From Desulfovibrio sp. (GTDB lineage: Bacteria; Desulfobacterota; Desulfovibrionia; Desulfovibrionales; Desulfovibrionaceae), in contig JAISTH010000064.1 of the NCBI GenBank assembly GCA_031272715.1, positions 1-35,884 of the forward strand: DNA of 35,884 bases, read 5' to 3'. The notes beneath the pieces were generated by a model. It ran no database searches. It was not told the DNA's origin and saw nothing but the letters and a program-made list of their open reading frames with translations. A program made the translations under genes and the position numbers. How positions within the stretch are numbered: position 1 is the stretch's first letter; each line of letters begins with the position of its first letter. This document shows, one piece after another, positions 1-8,307 of this stretch.

Positions 1-81
1 ATGCGATTCTGAGTTTTTGTCAAGATGTACGGAAAATGATCTAACTTTAAAAAATTTCTGGCTATCTCATACTTAACGTTA

Positions 82-110
82 CTGACACTTCTATTTATTA
101 TTTGTAGATA
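82..110 (+). promoter_or_regulatory. Candidate sigma-70 promoter before the Rpn-type remnant
   Basis: CTGACA at 82-87 and TAGATA at 105-110 are separated by 17 bases in an AT-rich stretch, and the small gene starting at 171 lies about 55 bases downstream of the expected transcription start. Seen by eye only; AT-rich DNA gives chance matches. Confidence 0.4.
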
Positions 111-170
111 AGCTATTAACTTGGCAATTGTTGAGCTTCCGAAATTAAAACACTAGGAGAGTACACCGCC

Positions 171-572
171 ATGGCCAATCCTGAAAACACTGACATAGAA
201 AACATTTCCGGAGCCGAAAGACATGCAAATTCGCATCCAGAAACATGCGAAATCATCAATCCCCCGATACTTATGCGTTCTGACAAAAATATGTGGGAGG
301 AATTCCGCATGTACGAAAAGAGCAGACGCGACATCATTGCGGCTCAGGCTGAAGCTCGCGACAAGCTTGTCGAAAAGGGGATGAAGATGGGAAGGAAAAT
401 TGGAAGGAAGGAGGGAAGGGAGGAGGCAAGGGAAGAGGGAAGGAAATCGGGAAGGGAGGAGGTAAGGAAGGAGATAATCCAGAAGTTAAAGAACAATGGC
501 ATGCCCATTGAACAGATCGTCAAGTACAGTGGCATCCCCATGGCAACGGTACTGATGTACTGTTCCGACTGA
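171..572 (+). CDS. Truncated Rpn/PD-(D/E)XK transposase-family protein, C-terminal part
   Basis: 133-aa protein of strongly charged composition. Residues about 60-105 are a run of Gly-Arg/Lys-Glu repeats (GRKEGREEAREEGRK type), followed by a short helical tail with the pattern KLKNNGMPIEQIVKYSGIP. That order (charged GREEGR linker, then a small LGMSxEQIAxxTG-like helix-turn) is what I know from the C-termini of Rpn recombination-promoting nucleases and related PD-(D/E)XK putative transposases, which are normally about 250-330 aa. The N-terminal nuclease core is missing, so this is probably a remnant or a C-terminal-only gene. The start has an AGGAGA at 155-160, ten bases before the ATG. The charged run is a polypurine tract of about 95 bases (roughly 382-480). 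The upstream DNA is AT-rich, unlike the backbone, which fits a mobile origin. It could instead be an unrelated charged small protein. Confidence 0.5.
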   Translation: MANPENTDIENISGAERHANSHPETCEIINPPILMRSDKNMWEEFRMYEKSRRDIIAAQAEARDKLVEKGMKMGRKIGRKEGREEAREEGRKSGREEVRKEIIQKLKNNGMPIEQIVKYSGIPMATVLMYCSD

Positions 573-1136
573 CCTTTCCGCCGCACAGTACGGCAAGAAG
601 GCGCATTCCATCAAATCGCCTGCGGCATAGGCTCGGTGCGAATGCGCCTCCATCCACAAAACGCACCGCCGCCCCCAGCACCCCCTCCTGCCGGCCGATC
701 CGGCCCCATCGCACCTTCGCTCTGACCGCGGAAAACCCGAAAACAAACTTTTTTTCGACGACTCGGACGAAATGTGGACTTCCGTCCCAGAATGGGCTAT
801 TCTGCTTGCGCCTTTCCGCACAAGCAGGATGACGAACACACGGATGCACACGATCCTGCCGATGTTTCGTCGCCGTCCGATCCCGGACGGCTTCGTGCGG
901 ATCCTTGCAAACGGCCGGCGTCATGGGGGGCTCCCGGTCGTTCCGGCCATCCGGGGGACGGTGAAACGCATCCGATCGCGTCGGGGGGATATTGCGCCGT
1001 GAACGGCGATGCCACCTCTCGCATCCGTGCGGATCCGGCAGGGCCGGGAACCGCCTGGCTGGCCGATGTGACAGCATCGCCACGGCGTCGATGCCAAGCG
1101 ATTCGCAAACTCGTTAGCCTTTTTTAAACGAGGGAC
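573..1136. other. Intergenic stretch without a gene
   Basis: The open frames in this GC-rich stretch overlap on both strands and show no family resemblance or ribosome site. It holds the nested inverted repeat at 599-649; otherwise nothing was recognised. Confidence 0.6.
599..649. repeat. Nested inverted repeat (hairpin)
   Basis: AGGCGCATTC at 599-608 is the exact reverse complement of GAATGCGCCT at 640-649. Inside the 31-base loop a second pair, GCCT and AGGC, flanks a 7-base loop. It lies about 27 bases after the remnant gene. There is no T-run after it, so a standard terminator is unlikely; a REP-like palindrome or structured RNA end is possible. Confidence 0.5.
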
Positions 1137-1165
1137 TTGCATATTTCCGAAAAATCACGTACCAT
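1137..1165 (+). promoter_or_regulatory. Candidate sigma-70 promoter of the glycogen gene
   Basis: TTGCAT at 1137-1142 and TACCAT at 1160-1165 with a 17-base spacer. The -35 hexamer is identical to the one before tRNA-His in this window. It would give a leader of about 190 bases before the ATG at 1363. Confidence 0.5.
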
Positions 1166-1362
1166 TCCACCCTGCGCATTCCACGCCATGCGTGGGACGA
1201 TGGATGCCGCCCCCTCGCGATCCGGTCCCCCCGCCGGAGAGGAGGACTGCGCCCCAACACGAGCAACCCCGGGACGATCCGGACAGGACGGCAGTCCCGC
1301 TTGAATTCCGAACCACAATCGTCACCTCTCCCATGAGCCGGGGGGACCAGCAGGAGCGTTTG

Positions 1363-4300
1363 ATGAAATTCTACAACCATTCCGTCGCTCTCTTCGAAGT
1401 GAGCTGGGAAGTCTGCAACAAGGTCGGCGGCATCTATTCCGTCATCACCAGCAAGACGCTGCAGTCCGTGGACACCTTCGGGGAGGACTACTTCCTGCTT
1501 GGCCCCATGCTGCCCTCCAACCCCGACTTCGAGGAGACCGACGAGCACGTCTGGGATTCCATCCGCATCGGCCTCCAGACGAAGGACCTGAAGTGCCGCC
1601 TCGGCCGCTGGAACATCCCCGGCAGGCCCAAGACCATCCTGGTGGACTTCTCCAAACGCTACGCCTCCAACAAGCTCCTCTACGAACTGTGGAAGAACCA
1701 CGGCGTCGACTCCCTCTCCGGCGGCTGGGACTACATAGAGCCGGTGATGTTCTCCACGGCCTGCGGCGAGGTGATCGCCACCATCCACGAGAACCTCCTC
1801 AACCCCTTGGGGGAGAAGTCCGTGGCCATCTTCCACGAGTGGATGTGCGGGGCGGGCCTGCTCACCCTCAAGCGCGCCGCCCCCTCCGTGGGCACGGTCT
1901 TCACCACCCACGCCACCATCCTCGGCCGGGCCATGGCGAGCTCCGGCAGGGACATCTACAGCAACATGCGGGGCATCAACCCCTCCCGGGAAGCCGCCAA
2001 CCACAACATCACCGCCAAGTGGTCCATGGAGGGCACCGCCGCCCGGGAGGCCGACGCCTTCACCACCGTCAGCGACATCACCGGCGAGGAGTCCGCCGTC
2101 TTCCTCTCCCGCCAGCCCGACGTCATCACCGTCAACGGCCTGGACCTCAGGGTCATCCCCGACTTCTCCGAGGACCGGACGGTCCCCCTGCAACGCCGCG
2201 CCCGGCTCGTTGAGATCTGCCAGCGGTTCCTCCGCTGCACCCTCTCCGAGAAGACCAGGTTCGTGGTCATCTCCGGCCGCTACGAGATGCACAACAAGGG
2301 CGTGGACGTCTTCCTCGAGGCCGCCGGCCGGGCCGACAAGACCCTCGCCGGCATGGACGTCTCCGTGGTGGTCCTGTGCCTCATCATGGGCGGCCACACC
2401 GGCGTGAACCCCGCGGCCGTGGACGGCGACCCCAACGCCTCGGACAACGGGCTGCCCTTCATCTGCACCCACTACGCCTGGAACGCGCCCCAGGATCCGG
2501 TCCTCAACACCTGCCGCCGCCTGGGCCTGAACAACCTCCCGGAGAACAGGGTCAAGGTCATCTTCAATCCCGCCATGCTCAACGGCTCCGACGGCTTCTT
2601 CAACACCCCCTACGAGGAGGTCCTCTCCGCCTGCGACGTGGGCTTCTTCCCCTCCTGGTACGAGCCCTGGGGCTACACCCCCCAGGAATCCGCCGCCTGG
2701 GGCGTGCCCACCGTGACCACCGACCTCTCCGGCTTCGGCCTCTGGGTCCGGAACAACTGCCCCAGCGTCCAGGACGGCGTGGACGGCGTCATCGTCATGA
2801 AACGCCTCGGCACCACCTCCGAACAGTGCGTCGACCAACTCCACGACGCCCTCGTGCAGGCGGTGGCCACCTCCGACGAGGACATGCCCGAGTGGCGGCG
2901 CCAGGCCCGCGCCGTCGCAGAGATGACCTCCTGGACCCACTTCTACGAGAACTACATCCAGGCCTTCCGCCTGGCCCTGGAACGGGCCGATGTCCGCATC
3001 TCCCTGGCCAAGGAGAACCGGGCCGCCACGAACAAGGTCTTCGCCGCCTCCTCCTCCCCCACGCCCTTCCTGAGGGCCGTCATGGCCATCGCCGAACTGC
3101 CCCAGGAGCTGATCCGGCTGCGGGAGCTCTCCCGGAACCTGTGGTGGTGCTGGAACGAGAAGGCCAAGAGCCTCTTCATGCTCCTCAACCCGACCCTCTG
3201 GAAGGACTGCCACAACCCCATCCGGATCATCGAGGAGGCCGACCCCAAGCGTCTGAAGGAACTGATCGGGAACGAGGAGTACATGGCCCTCTACGCCGAG
3301 GTCATGGACGAGTTCCAGAAGTACATGTCCGTCCGCCAGCAGCCCATGGGAGAACTCTGCGCGGAGCACCCCGTGGCCTACTTCTCCACCGAGTACGGAC
3401 TCCACGAGTCCGTGCCCATCTACTCCGGAGGCCTGGGCGTCCTCTCCGGCGACCACCTGAAGTCCGCCTCCGACATGGCCATTCCCCTCATCGGCATAGG
3501 CCTGCTGTACAAGAACGGCTACTTCCAGCAGGTCATCGACACCGATGGACGCCAGGTCGCCACCTATCCCGTGAACAACTTCGCGCACCTCCCCGTGGAA
3601 CTGGTCTACGACGCGGACAACCAGCCCGTCTTCGTCCAGCTGGAACTGCCGGGACGCATCTGCTACGCCCGGGTCTGGCGGATGCTGGTGGGGCGCGTGA
3701 CCCTCTACCTGATGGACACCGACACCCGGCGCAACACCCTGGAGGACCGGCAGATCACGGACCGCCTGTACGAGGCCAACCGCGAGATACGCCTGCTCCA
3801 GGAAATGGTGCTGGGCATAGGCGGCGTGCGCCTCATCCGGACCTTGGGAATAGAGCCCTGGGTCTACCACATGAACGAGGGCCACTCCGCCTTCCTGGTC
3901 ATCGAACGCCTCCAGGAGTGCATGGGGGCCGGGATGGGCTACGCCGAGGCCAAGGTGCGGATCCGCGCCAACACCATCTTCACCACGCACACCCCGGTGC
4001 CCGCGGGCAACGAGGCCTTCTCCCTCGACCTCATGCAACGCTACTTCTCCGGCTCCGCCGCGAACCTCGGCCTCTCCTGGCAGCAGTTCGTGGAACTCGG
4101 GCAGATGGAGGGCGGCAACATGCAGAACTTCGAGATGACGGTCCTGGCCCTGCGGATGACGGCCCACGCCAACGGCGTCAGCCGCCTCCACGGCGAGGTC
4201 TCCAGGCACATGTGGAACAAGCTCTGGAAGAGCCTGCCCCTGGCCGAGACCCCCATCCACTTCGTCACCAACGGCGTCCACGTCCCGTCCTACGTCGGTC

Positions 4301-5613
4301 CCTACATGCAGGACGTCCTCGACCAGCATCTGGGGCCGGAGTGGATCTCCGCCGCCCCGGACTCCCCGATCTGGAGCCGCGTGGACGAGATCCCCGACGA
4401 AGCTTACATCGCGGCCCGACTGGCCCAGAAGGAGACCCTGCTGGACGCCATACGGGAGTCCATCCCGGGCTTCGCCTCCAAGTTCAAGCTCACCGCCGAA
4501 CAACGGACGGACATGGAGAAGATCCTGCGCCCCGAGACGCTCATCATCGGCTTCGCGCGCCGCTTCGCCCCATACAAGCGGGCGACCCTCCTCTTCGCCG
4601 ACCCGGACCGGCTGGCCAAGATACTCAACAACCCCGCCCGGCCCGCGTGCTTCGTCTTCTCCGGCAAGGCCCACCCGGCGGACGGCCCCGGCATCGACCT
4701 GATCCAGGACGTGCTGCGCATGTGCCGGGACGAGCGGTTCCTCGGGAAGATATTCTTCCTCGAGAACTACAGCCTCGCGGTCTCCCGGATCATGGCCCAG
4801 GGCTGCGACGTCTGGCTCAACACCCCGAGACGGCCCTACGAGGCGTCGGGCACCAGCGGCATGAAACTCCCGGTGAACGGCGGCCTGAACCTGAGCATCT
4901 CCGACGGCTGGTGGTGCGAGGGCTACAACCGCCAGAACGGCTGGACCATCGGCCCGGTGGTGAAGACCGAGGTCGCCGGGGACGACCAGAACGACTACGC
5001 CGACGCCGAGTCCCTCTACACGCTGCTTGAAAACGCGGTGTTGCCCCTCTTCCACGAGCGCGACGCCGCCACGGGGCTGCCGGGCAAGTGGATCGCCATG
5101 TCCAAGCGCTCCATGAAGAGCCTCACCGCCATGTACAGCAGCAACCGCATGCTCACCGACTACATGGAGTGGGCGTACAAGCCGGCGGTGGCGAACCGTT
5201 GCGTGCTGGCGGCGGACGACTGGAAGCTGTGCAGGGAACTGTCCGATTGGCAGGCGGATCTGGCCCGCCGATTCTCCACGCTGAAGATGGAGGAGATCAT
5301 CGTCTCGGGCATGACGGGCAACACCATGACCTGCGGGGACCCCGTGACGGTCCGGGTGCGGGTGCATCTGGGGGAGATGCAGGGGGACGAGCTGCTGGCG
5401 CAGATGGTCATCGGCCCCTCCTACGCCGACGGGAACTTCAAGGGCGCGCCGGAGCTCATCCGGCTGCGGAGCAAGCCCCAGGACGACACCATGGAATACT
5501 CGGCGTCGTACATCCCCACGACGAACGGGCAGTACCGGTACGGGATCCGGCTGCTGCCGGTGCACAAGGGCCTCTTCAACTACCTGGACACGGGCCTCGT
5601 GCTCTGGGGGTAG
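1363..5613 (+). CDS. Fused glycogen synthase (GT3) / alpha-glucan phosphorylase (GT35)
   Basis: 1416-aa cytoplasmic enzyme with two opposing activities of glycogen metabolism. Residues 1 to about 560 resemble the eukaryotic-type GT3 glycogen synthase: NKVGGIY at 19-25 near the N-terminus, and YEPWGYTPQE with the E-x7-E catalytic pair E434/E442, as in yeast Gsy2. GT3 enzymes add glucose from UDP-glucose. Residues about 580-690 fit DUF3417 (LWWCWNEKA near 597). The rest is a GT35 phosphorylase of the short bacterial type: AYFSTEYGLHES from 672, FARRFAPYKRA, and SGTSGMK with the PLP lysine at K1168. It should release glucose-1-phosphate. I see no counterpart of the yeast arginine cluster that senses glucose-6-phosphate. 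The ATG at 1363 was chosen because AGGAG (1352-1356) sits six bases upstream; an in-frame ATG at 1333 lacks this. The gene is monocistronic, with a promoter at 1137 and a terminator at 5666. The assignment is strong; the balance of the two activities is unknown. Confidence 0.93.
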   Translation: MKFYNHSVALFEVSWEVCNKVGGIYSVITSKTLQSVDTFGEDYFLLGPMLPSNPDFEETDEHVWDSIRIGLQTKDLKCRLGRWNIPGRPKTILVDFSKRYASNKLLYELWKNHGVDSLSGGWDYIEPVMFSTACGEVIATIHENLLNPLGEKSVAIFHEWMCGAGLLTLKRAAPSVGTVFTTHATILGRAMASSGRDIYSNMRGINPSREAANHNITAKWSMEGTAAREADAFTTVSDITGEESAVFLSRQPDVITVNGLDLRVIPDFSEDRTVPLQRRARLVEICQRFLRCTLSEKTRFVVISGRYEMHNKGVDVFLEAAGRADKTLAGMDVSVVVLCLIMGGHTGVNPAAVDGDPNASDNGLPFICTHYAWNAPQDPVLNTCRRLGLNNLPENRVKVIFNPAMLNGSDGFFNTPYEEVLSACDVGFFPSWYEPWGYTPQESAAWGVPTVTTDLSGFGLWVRNNCPSVQDGVDGVIVMKRLGTTSEQCVDQLHDALVQAVATSDEDMPEWRRQARAVAEMTSWTHFYENYIQAFRLALERADVRISLAKENRAATNKVFAASSSPTPFLRAVMAIAELPQELIRLRELSRNLWWCWNEKAKSLFMLLNPTLWKDCHNPIRIIEEADPKRLKELIGNEEYMALYAEVMDEFQKYMSVRQQPMGELCAEHPVAYFSTEYGLHESVPIYSGGLGVLSGDHLKSASDMAIPLIGIGLLYKNGYFQQVIDTDGRQVATYPVNNFAHLPVELVYDADNQPVFVQLELPGRICYARVWRMLVGRVTLYLMDTDTRRNTLEDRQITDRLYEANREIRLLQEMVLGIGGVRLIRTLGIEPWVYHMNEGHSAFLVIERLQECMGAGMGYAEAKVRIRANTIFTTHTPVPAGNEAFSLDLMQRYFSGSAANLGLSWQQFVELGQMEGGNMQNFEMTVLALRMTAHANGVSRLHGEVSRHMWNKLWKSLPLAETPIHFVTNGVHVPSYVGPYMQDVLDQHLGPEWISAAPDSPIWSRVDEIPDEAYIAARLAQKETLLDAIRESIPGFASKFKLTAEQRTDMEKILRPETLIIGFARRFAPYKRATLLFADPDRLAKILNNPARPACFVFSGKAHPADGPGIDLIQDVLRMCRDERFLGKIFFLENYSLAVSRIMAQGCDVWLNTPRRPYEASGTSGMKLPVNGGLNLSISDGWWCEGYNRQNGWTIGPVVKTEVAGDDQNDYADAESLYTLLENAVLPLFHERDAATGLPGKWIAMSKRSMKSLTAMYSSNRMLTDYMEWAYKPAVANRCVLAADDWKLCRELSDWQADLARRFSTLKMEEIIVSGMTGNTMTCGDPVTVRVRVHLGEMQGDELLAQMVIGPSYADGNFKGAPELIRLRSKPQDDTMEYSASYIPTTNGQYRYGIRLLPVHKGLFNYLDTGLVLWG

Positions 5614-5665
5614 GAGGCGGATGGCGTCCCTGGACGCCGCGAAAGGACGCGCCGAAAGAATGCCT

Positions 5666-5717
5666 CGGGCGCGGATGCGGGGCCATCGGCCTTCCGCGTC
5701 CGCGCCCGGCCGTTTTT
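5666..5717 (+). terminator. Rho-independent-like terminator of the glycogen gene
   Basis: CGGGCGCGGATGCGG (5666-5680) pairs with CCGCGTCCGCGCCCG (5694-5708), a 15-bp stem with one G-T wobble and a 13-base loop. Five T residues follow at 5713-5717. It lies 53 bases after the stop codon. Confidence 0.75.
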
Positions 5718-6505
5718 GGCGATGGCGTCCAGGGCCCGGGGGATGCGCCAAGGCCCAAGGGAAAACTCCAGTATCCGGTGGAAGCTCCGGAATCCGGAGG
5801 AAGCACGGGCCGAGGCAACGGGCCATCGGCCTTGCCATGGAGACTGGCTTCGTCGCGGCGATGCCTGTCAGGGAGTCCCGGTCCCCAGGGCACGGGGAGC
5901 GCCTCCCCGGACACCCGCACTGAACGACTCCTGCGCCAGGCGACGATTGCGGCCATGGTGGCCGATCACAGAGGGACGAACGAAAATTGTCAAAAACGGT
6001 TTTTTGTTGACGGGTTTGCCCCACAAGATGTATAAAGTTCTAGACGCCGCGAGGCGCCAACCCGCCCACCCCGAAACGATGGGCAGGAACCGTGGCCGTG
6101 GGCGATGGCGGGGGATCCCTGCGCACCGCCGGACGACCTCCCGGAACGGATCTGTGCACGGTCGGCCAAACTTGCGGCGTGCGCTTTGCGAGTGTCCGGA
6201 ATGGAGAACATGCCCGAAACAGGGCATGGCACGTGTGGACTTCCTATGTACAAGGACTGCCGATGTGTGCATCGGCCATGTTGCAGCATGCCTGCAAACG
6301 GAATCAGCAAGGATCGTGCGCCGCAATATCTGCACAGATACACCGAAAATTTTTTGAACTATGTGCAAATGTGTCGTTGCCCTACAAGAATTGATTTGAA
6401 GAATAATTGCGGGATGATTCTGACGCGTAACATCAACGCAACATTCTCAGACGAGACACCAGGTTCGTGTCCGTCAGCAATACACGAGCACAAATAGGAG
6501 AATTC
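5718..6505. other. Intergenic stretch without a gene
   Basis: About 790 bases with no credible coding frame. It contains the promoter-like site at 6007-6036 and a 7-bp hairpin, CATGCCC/GGGCATG, at 6209-6228. Base composition drifts AT-rich from about 6330 to 6450 just before the HPt gene. A small RNA or a long leader is possible but unproven. Confidence 0.5.
6007..6036 (+). promoter_or_regulatory. Candidate sigma-70 promoter, distant from the next gene
   Basis: TTGACG (6007-6012), an 18-base spacer and TATAAA (6031-6036). This is one of the best matches in the window, but the next start codon on this strand is 470 bases away at 6506. It may drive a small RNA or a long-leader HPt mRNA. Confidence 0.5.
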
Positions 6506-6844
6506 ATGGACGAGCCGATTCTCGACTCCCAGGAGGCCCTCGCACGGGTCATGAACAAGCGCGACCTGTACGTCAGGTTGCTTGGCAAGTTCATCGCATC
6601 GGAAACCGGCCGCGCCGAGACGGTGGCAGGCCTGCTCTCCGGGGGCGACACCGAGGGGGCGCGCACGCAGATCCACACCGTCAAGGGCTCCGCTGCCAAC
6701 CTCGGGGCCAAGGCCTTGGCCGAAGCGGCCCTGCAATTGGAGACGGCCATCAGGGACGGCGGAGACACGGCCTCGCCCATGGCCGATTTCTCGTCGACGC
6801 TGACACGGACCCTTGATGCCATGTCGGCCTTCGCCGCCCAGTAG
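6506..6844 (+). CDS. Stand-alone HPt (histidine phosphotransfer) protein
   Basis: 112-aa soluble protein. The segment IHTVKGSAANLGA, with H57 as the phosphorylatable histidine, is the classic HPt signature (HxLKGxxxxxG type). The whole protein fits the roughly 100-110 aa four-helix HPt fold. It would relay phosphate between a hybrid sensor kinase and a response regulator. Neither partner is encoded in the window, so its pathway is unknown. The ATG at 6506 is preceded by AGGAG (6496-6500) five bases upstream, better than an in-frame GTG at 6467. It stands alone between two non-coding stretches. No transmembrane segment or second domain is visible. Confidence 0.85.
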   Translation: MDEPILDSQEALARVMNKRDLYVRLLGKFIASETGRAETVAGLLSGGDTEGARTQIHTVKGSAANLGAKALAEAALQLETAIRDGGDTASPMADFSSTLTRTLDAMSAFAAQ

Positions 6845-7151
6845 TCCTTGCCTTCGTGGAAGGCTCGCCGGGACCCGCCCCGCCTGCCGGAGCCTGCGCA
6901 ACCCCGATGCGGGGCGATTCGGGGCGGTCTGGCCGATGCATCATCAAGGCTTTGGTTCAGGCCGCCCCGGAAAAGAAGGTAGCAACGTTGGCTTTCCCTG
7001 AAATCAGTTGTGGGACAGGCTTGAACATGGGGGCTGCGCGAATGGGCGGCGAAATCTCGCCTATGAAAACATATCGAGAATCACTATCAAAAAACGAGAC
7101 TGAAACATAAGCTTTCTTGCATTTCTTACCCAGACAGCGAGTTTATTTTTT
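6845..7151. other. Intergenic stretch without a gene
   Basis: Composition changes from GC-rich to AT-rich at about 7050-7080, marking the left edge of the Fic-containing patch. A short hairpin, GGCGA/TCGCC, lies near 7048-7061. No promoter or gene was recognised with confidence. Confidence 0.5.
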
Positions 7152-7906
7152 ATGGACAACGCCACTCTTTTGAAGACGATCGAAGACCGTCAGGAAAAAG
7201 TCATTAACTTACATCTATTTCAAGGCAAGCATCTTTCTACTATACAGAATTCCTACCGCATCCCCATGACGTATGCATCCAGCGCCATAGAGGGCATAAC
7301 GTACACGGAATCAGAGACAAAACCCTCCTTGAGGAAGGTTTGACTTGCGGAGGGAAACCTCTCTCTGACGCACTTGCTCTCGTTGGCCATGCAAATGCCT
7401 ATGATTACATGTTTTCTTTGTTACAAAACGATGGACTCAACATCGAAAACATTTGCACAATGCACCGGATGCTTACAAAGGACATAGATGCCGCGGAATC
7501 TGGAAATTATAGAAAAATTAACGTGATTATTGCAGGTACTAGCCACGATCTACCAGCATATCAAGACGTCCCTGAATTGATGGATAAATTTGAAAGTTGG
7601 ATTGTTGAAAATAAACATAAGTTCCACCCAGTGATATATGCGATTCTTTTACACAAAGAGCTGGTTTTCATCCATCCGTTCTCGGATGGGAACGGCCGAA
7701 TCTCCCGGCTTGCCATGAATACAATACTCTTACAGAATGGCTATTTACCCATCATCGTGCCGCCGATATTGCGCCTAGAGTATTCACGAGCACTTGATGC
7801 GACGACAAAAAATGACACGCAATTCATAAAATTCATGCTGCAGCAGGAAATAGAATCACAGAAAGCATTTCTTCGTGAAATGACATCCATAAAATCACAT
7901 CCTTGA
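7152..7906 (+). pseudogene. Fic-domain AMP-transferase gene, frameshifted
   Basis: Two adjoining frames together encode one Fic protein of about 250 aa. The first (7152-7343) carries SSAIEG, which fits the [S/T]xxxE[G/N] autoinhibitory helix of Fic enzymes, and stops at a TGA. The second frame, from about 7322 to 7906, continues as TLLEEGLTCGGKPLSDAL, a stretch usual in this family. It then has the catalytic HPFSDGNGRISR (HPFx[D/E]GNGRxxR) with all key residues present. The break falls in an A4 run at 7319-7322; one more A restores the frame. Fic enzymes transfer AMP, or other nucleotide parts, from a nucleotide to target hydroxyl groups. There is no clear ribosome site before the ATG at 7152. 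The gene is AT-rich and alone, which suggests acquisition by transfer. It may be a true inactivating deletion, a sequencing error or, less likely, a slippage site. Confidence 0.85.
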
Positions 7907-8307
7907 ATTACTCATGCAAACCTGTAGAGAAATTAAAAACGTTTTGGCAATGCAATTCAATAAAAATCGAAAATATCTGGTACTACAAATACATATTGAT
8001 TAAAGAGAACCATAATAAAAATAAACATCTTGCTCGAAAAAAATCGATAAATACTTGAAAATGAGCGCTTCACAAAGTCATGCCAAATGATGCAAGACCC
8101 TGTCTCATTGAACTATTGTCTGAGAAAACGAAAAGTGCCGCACATCGCTGAATAGATGCCCATACCATCCTATCCAGATACGCCATTCCACGTGCGGCCC
8201 GATCGCCGAAGATCCGCAGGAGCGGGCAACGCCTGGACGGGGCTTCCGCCCTCTCTTGCCCGTCTGATCCGCGCAGGGGGCCTTTCGCCGGGCAACGCTC
8301 TCCAGCT
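7907..8307. other. AT-rich intergenic stretch without a gene
   Basis: About 7907-8110 is strongly AT-rich and belongs with the Fic patch; from 8110 the sequence returns to GC-rich. No coding frame, RNA or terminator was recognised. It separates the converging Fic and ClC genes. Confidence 0.5.

Noticed and set aside
1114..6024. Very long open frame (over 1600 codons) on the minus strand opposite the glycogen gene
   Set aside because: It mirrors the codon pattern of the plus-strand gene in GC-rich DNA; its translation is Val/Gly/His-rich without family motifs, while the plus strand has clear GT3 and GT35 signatures.
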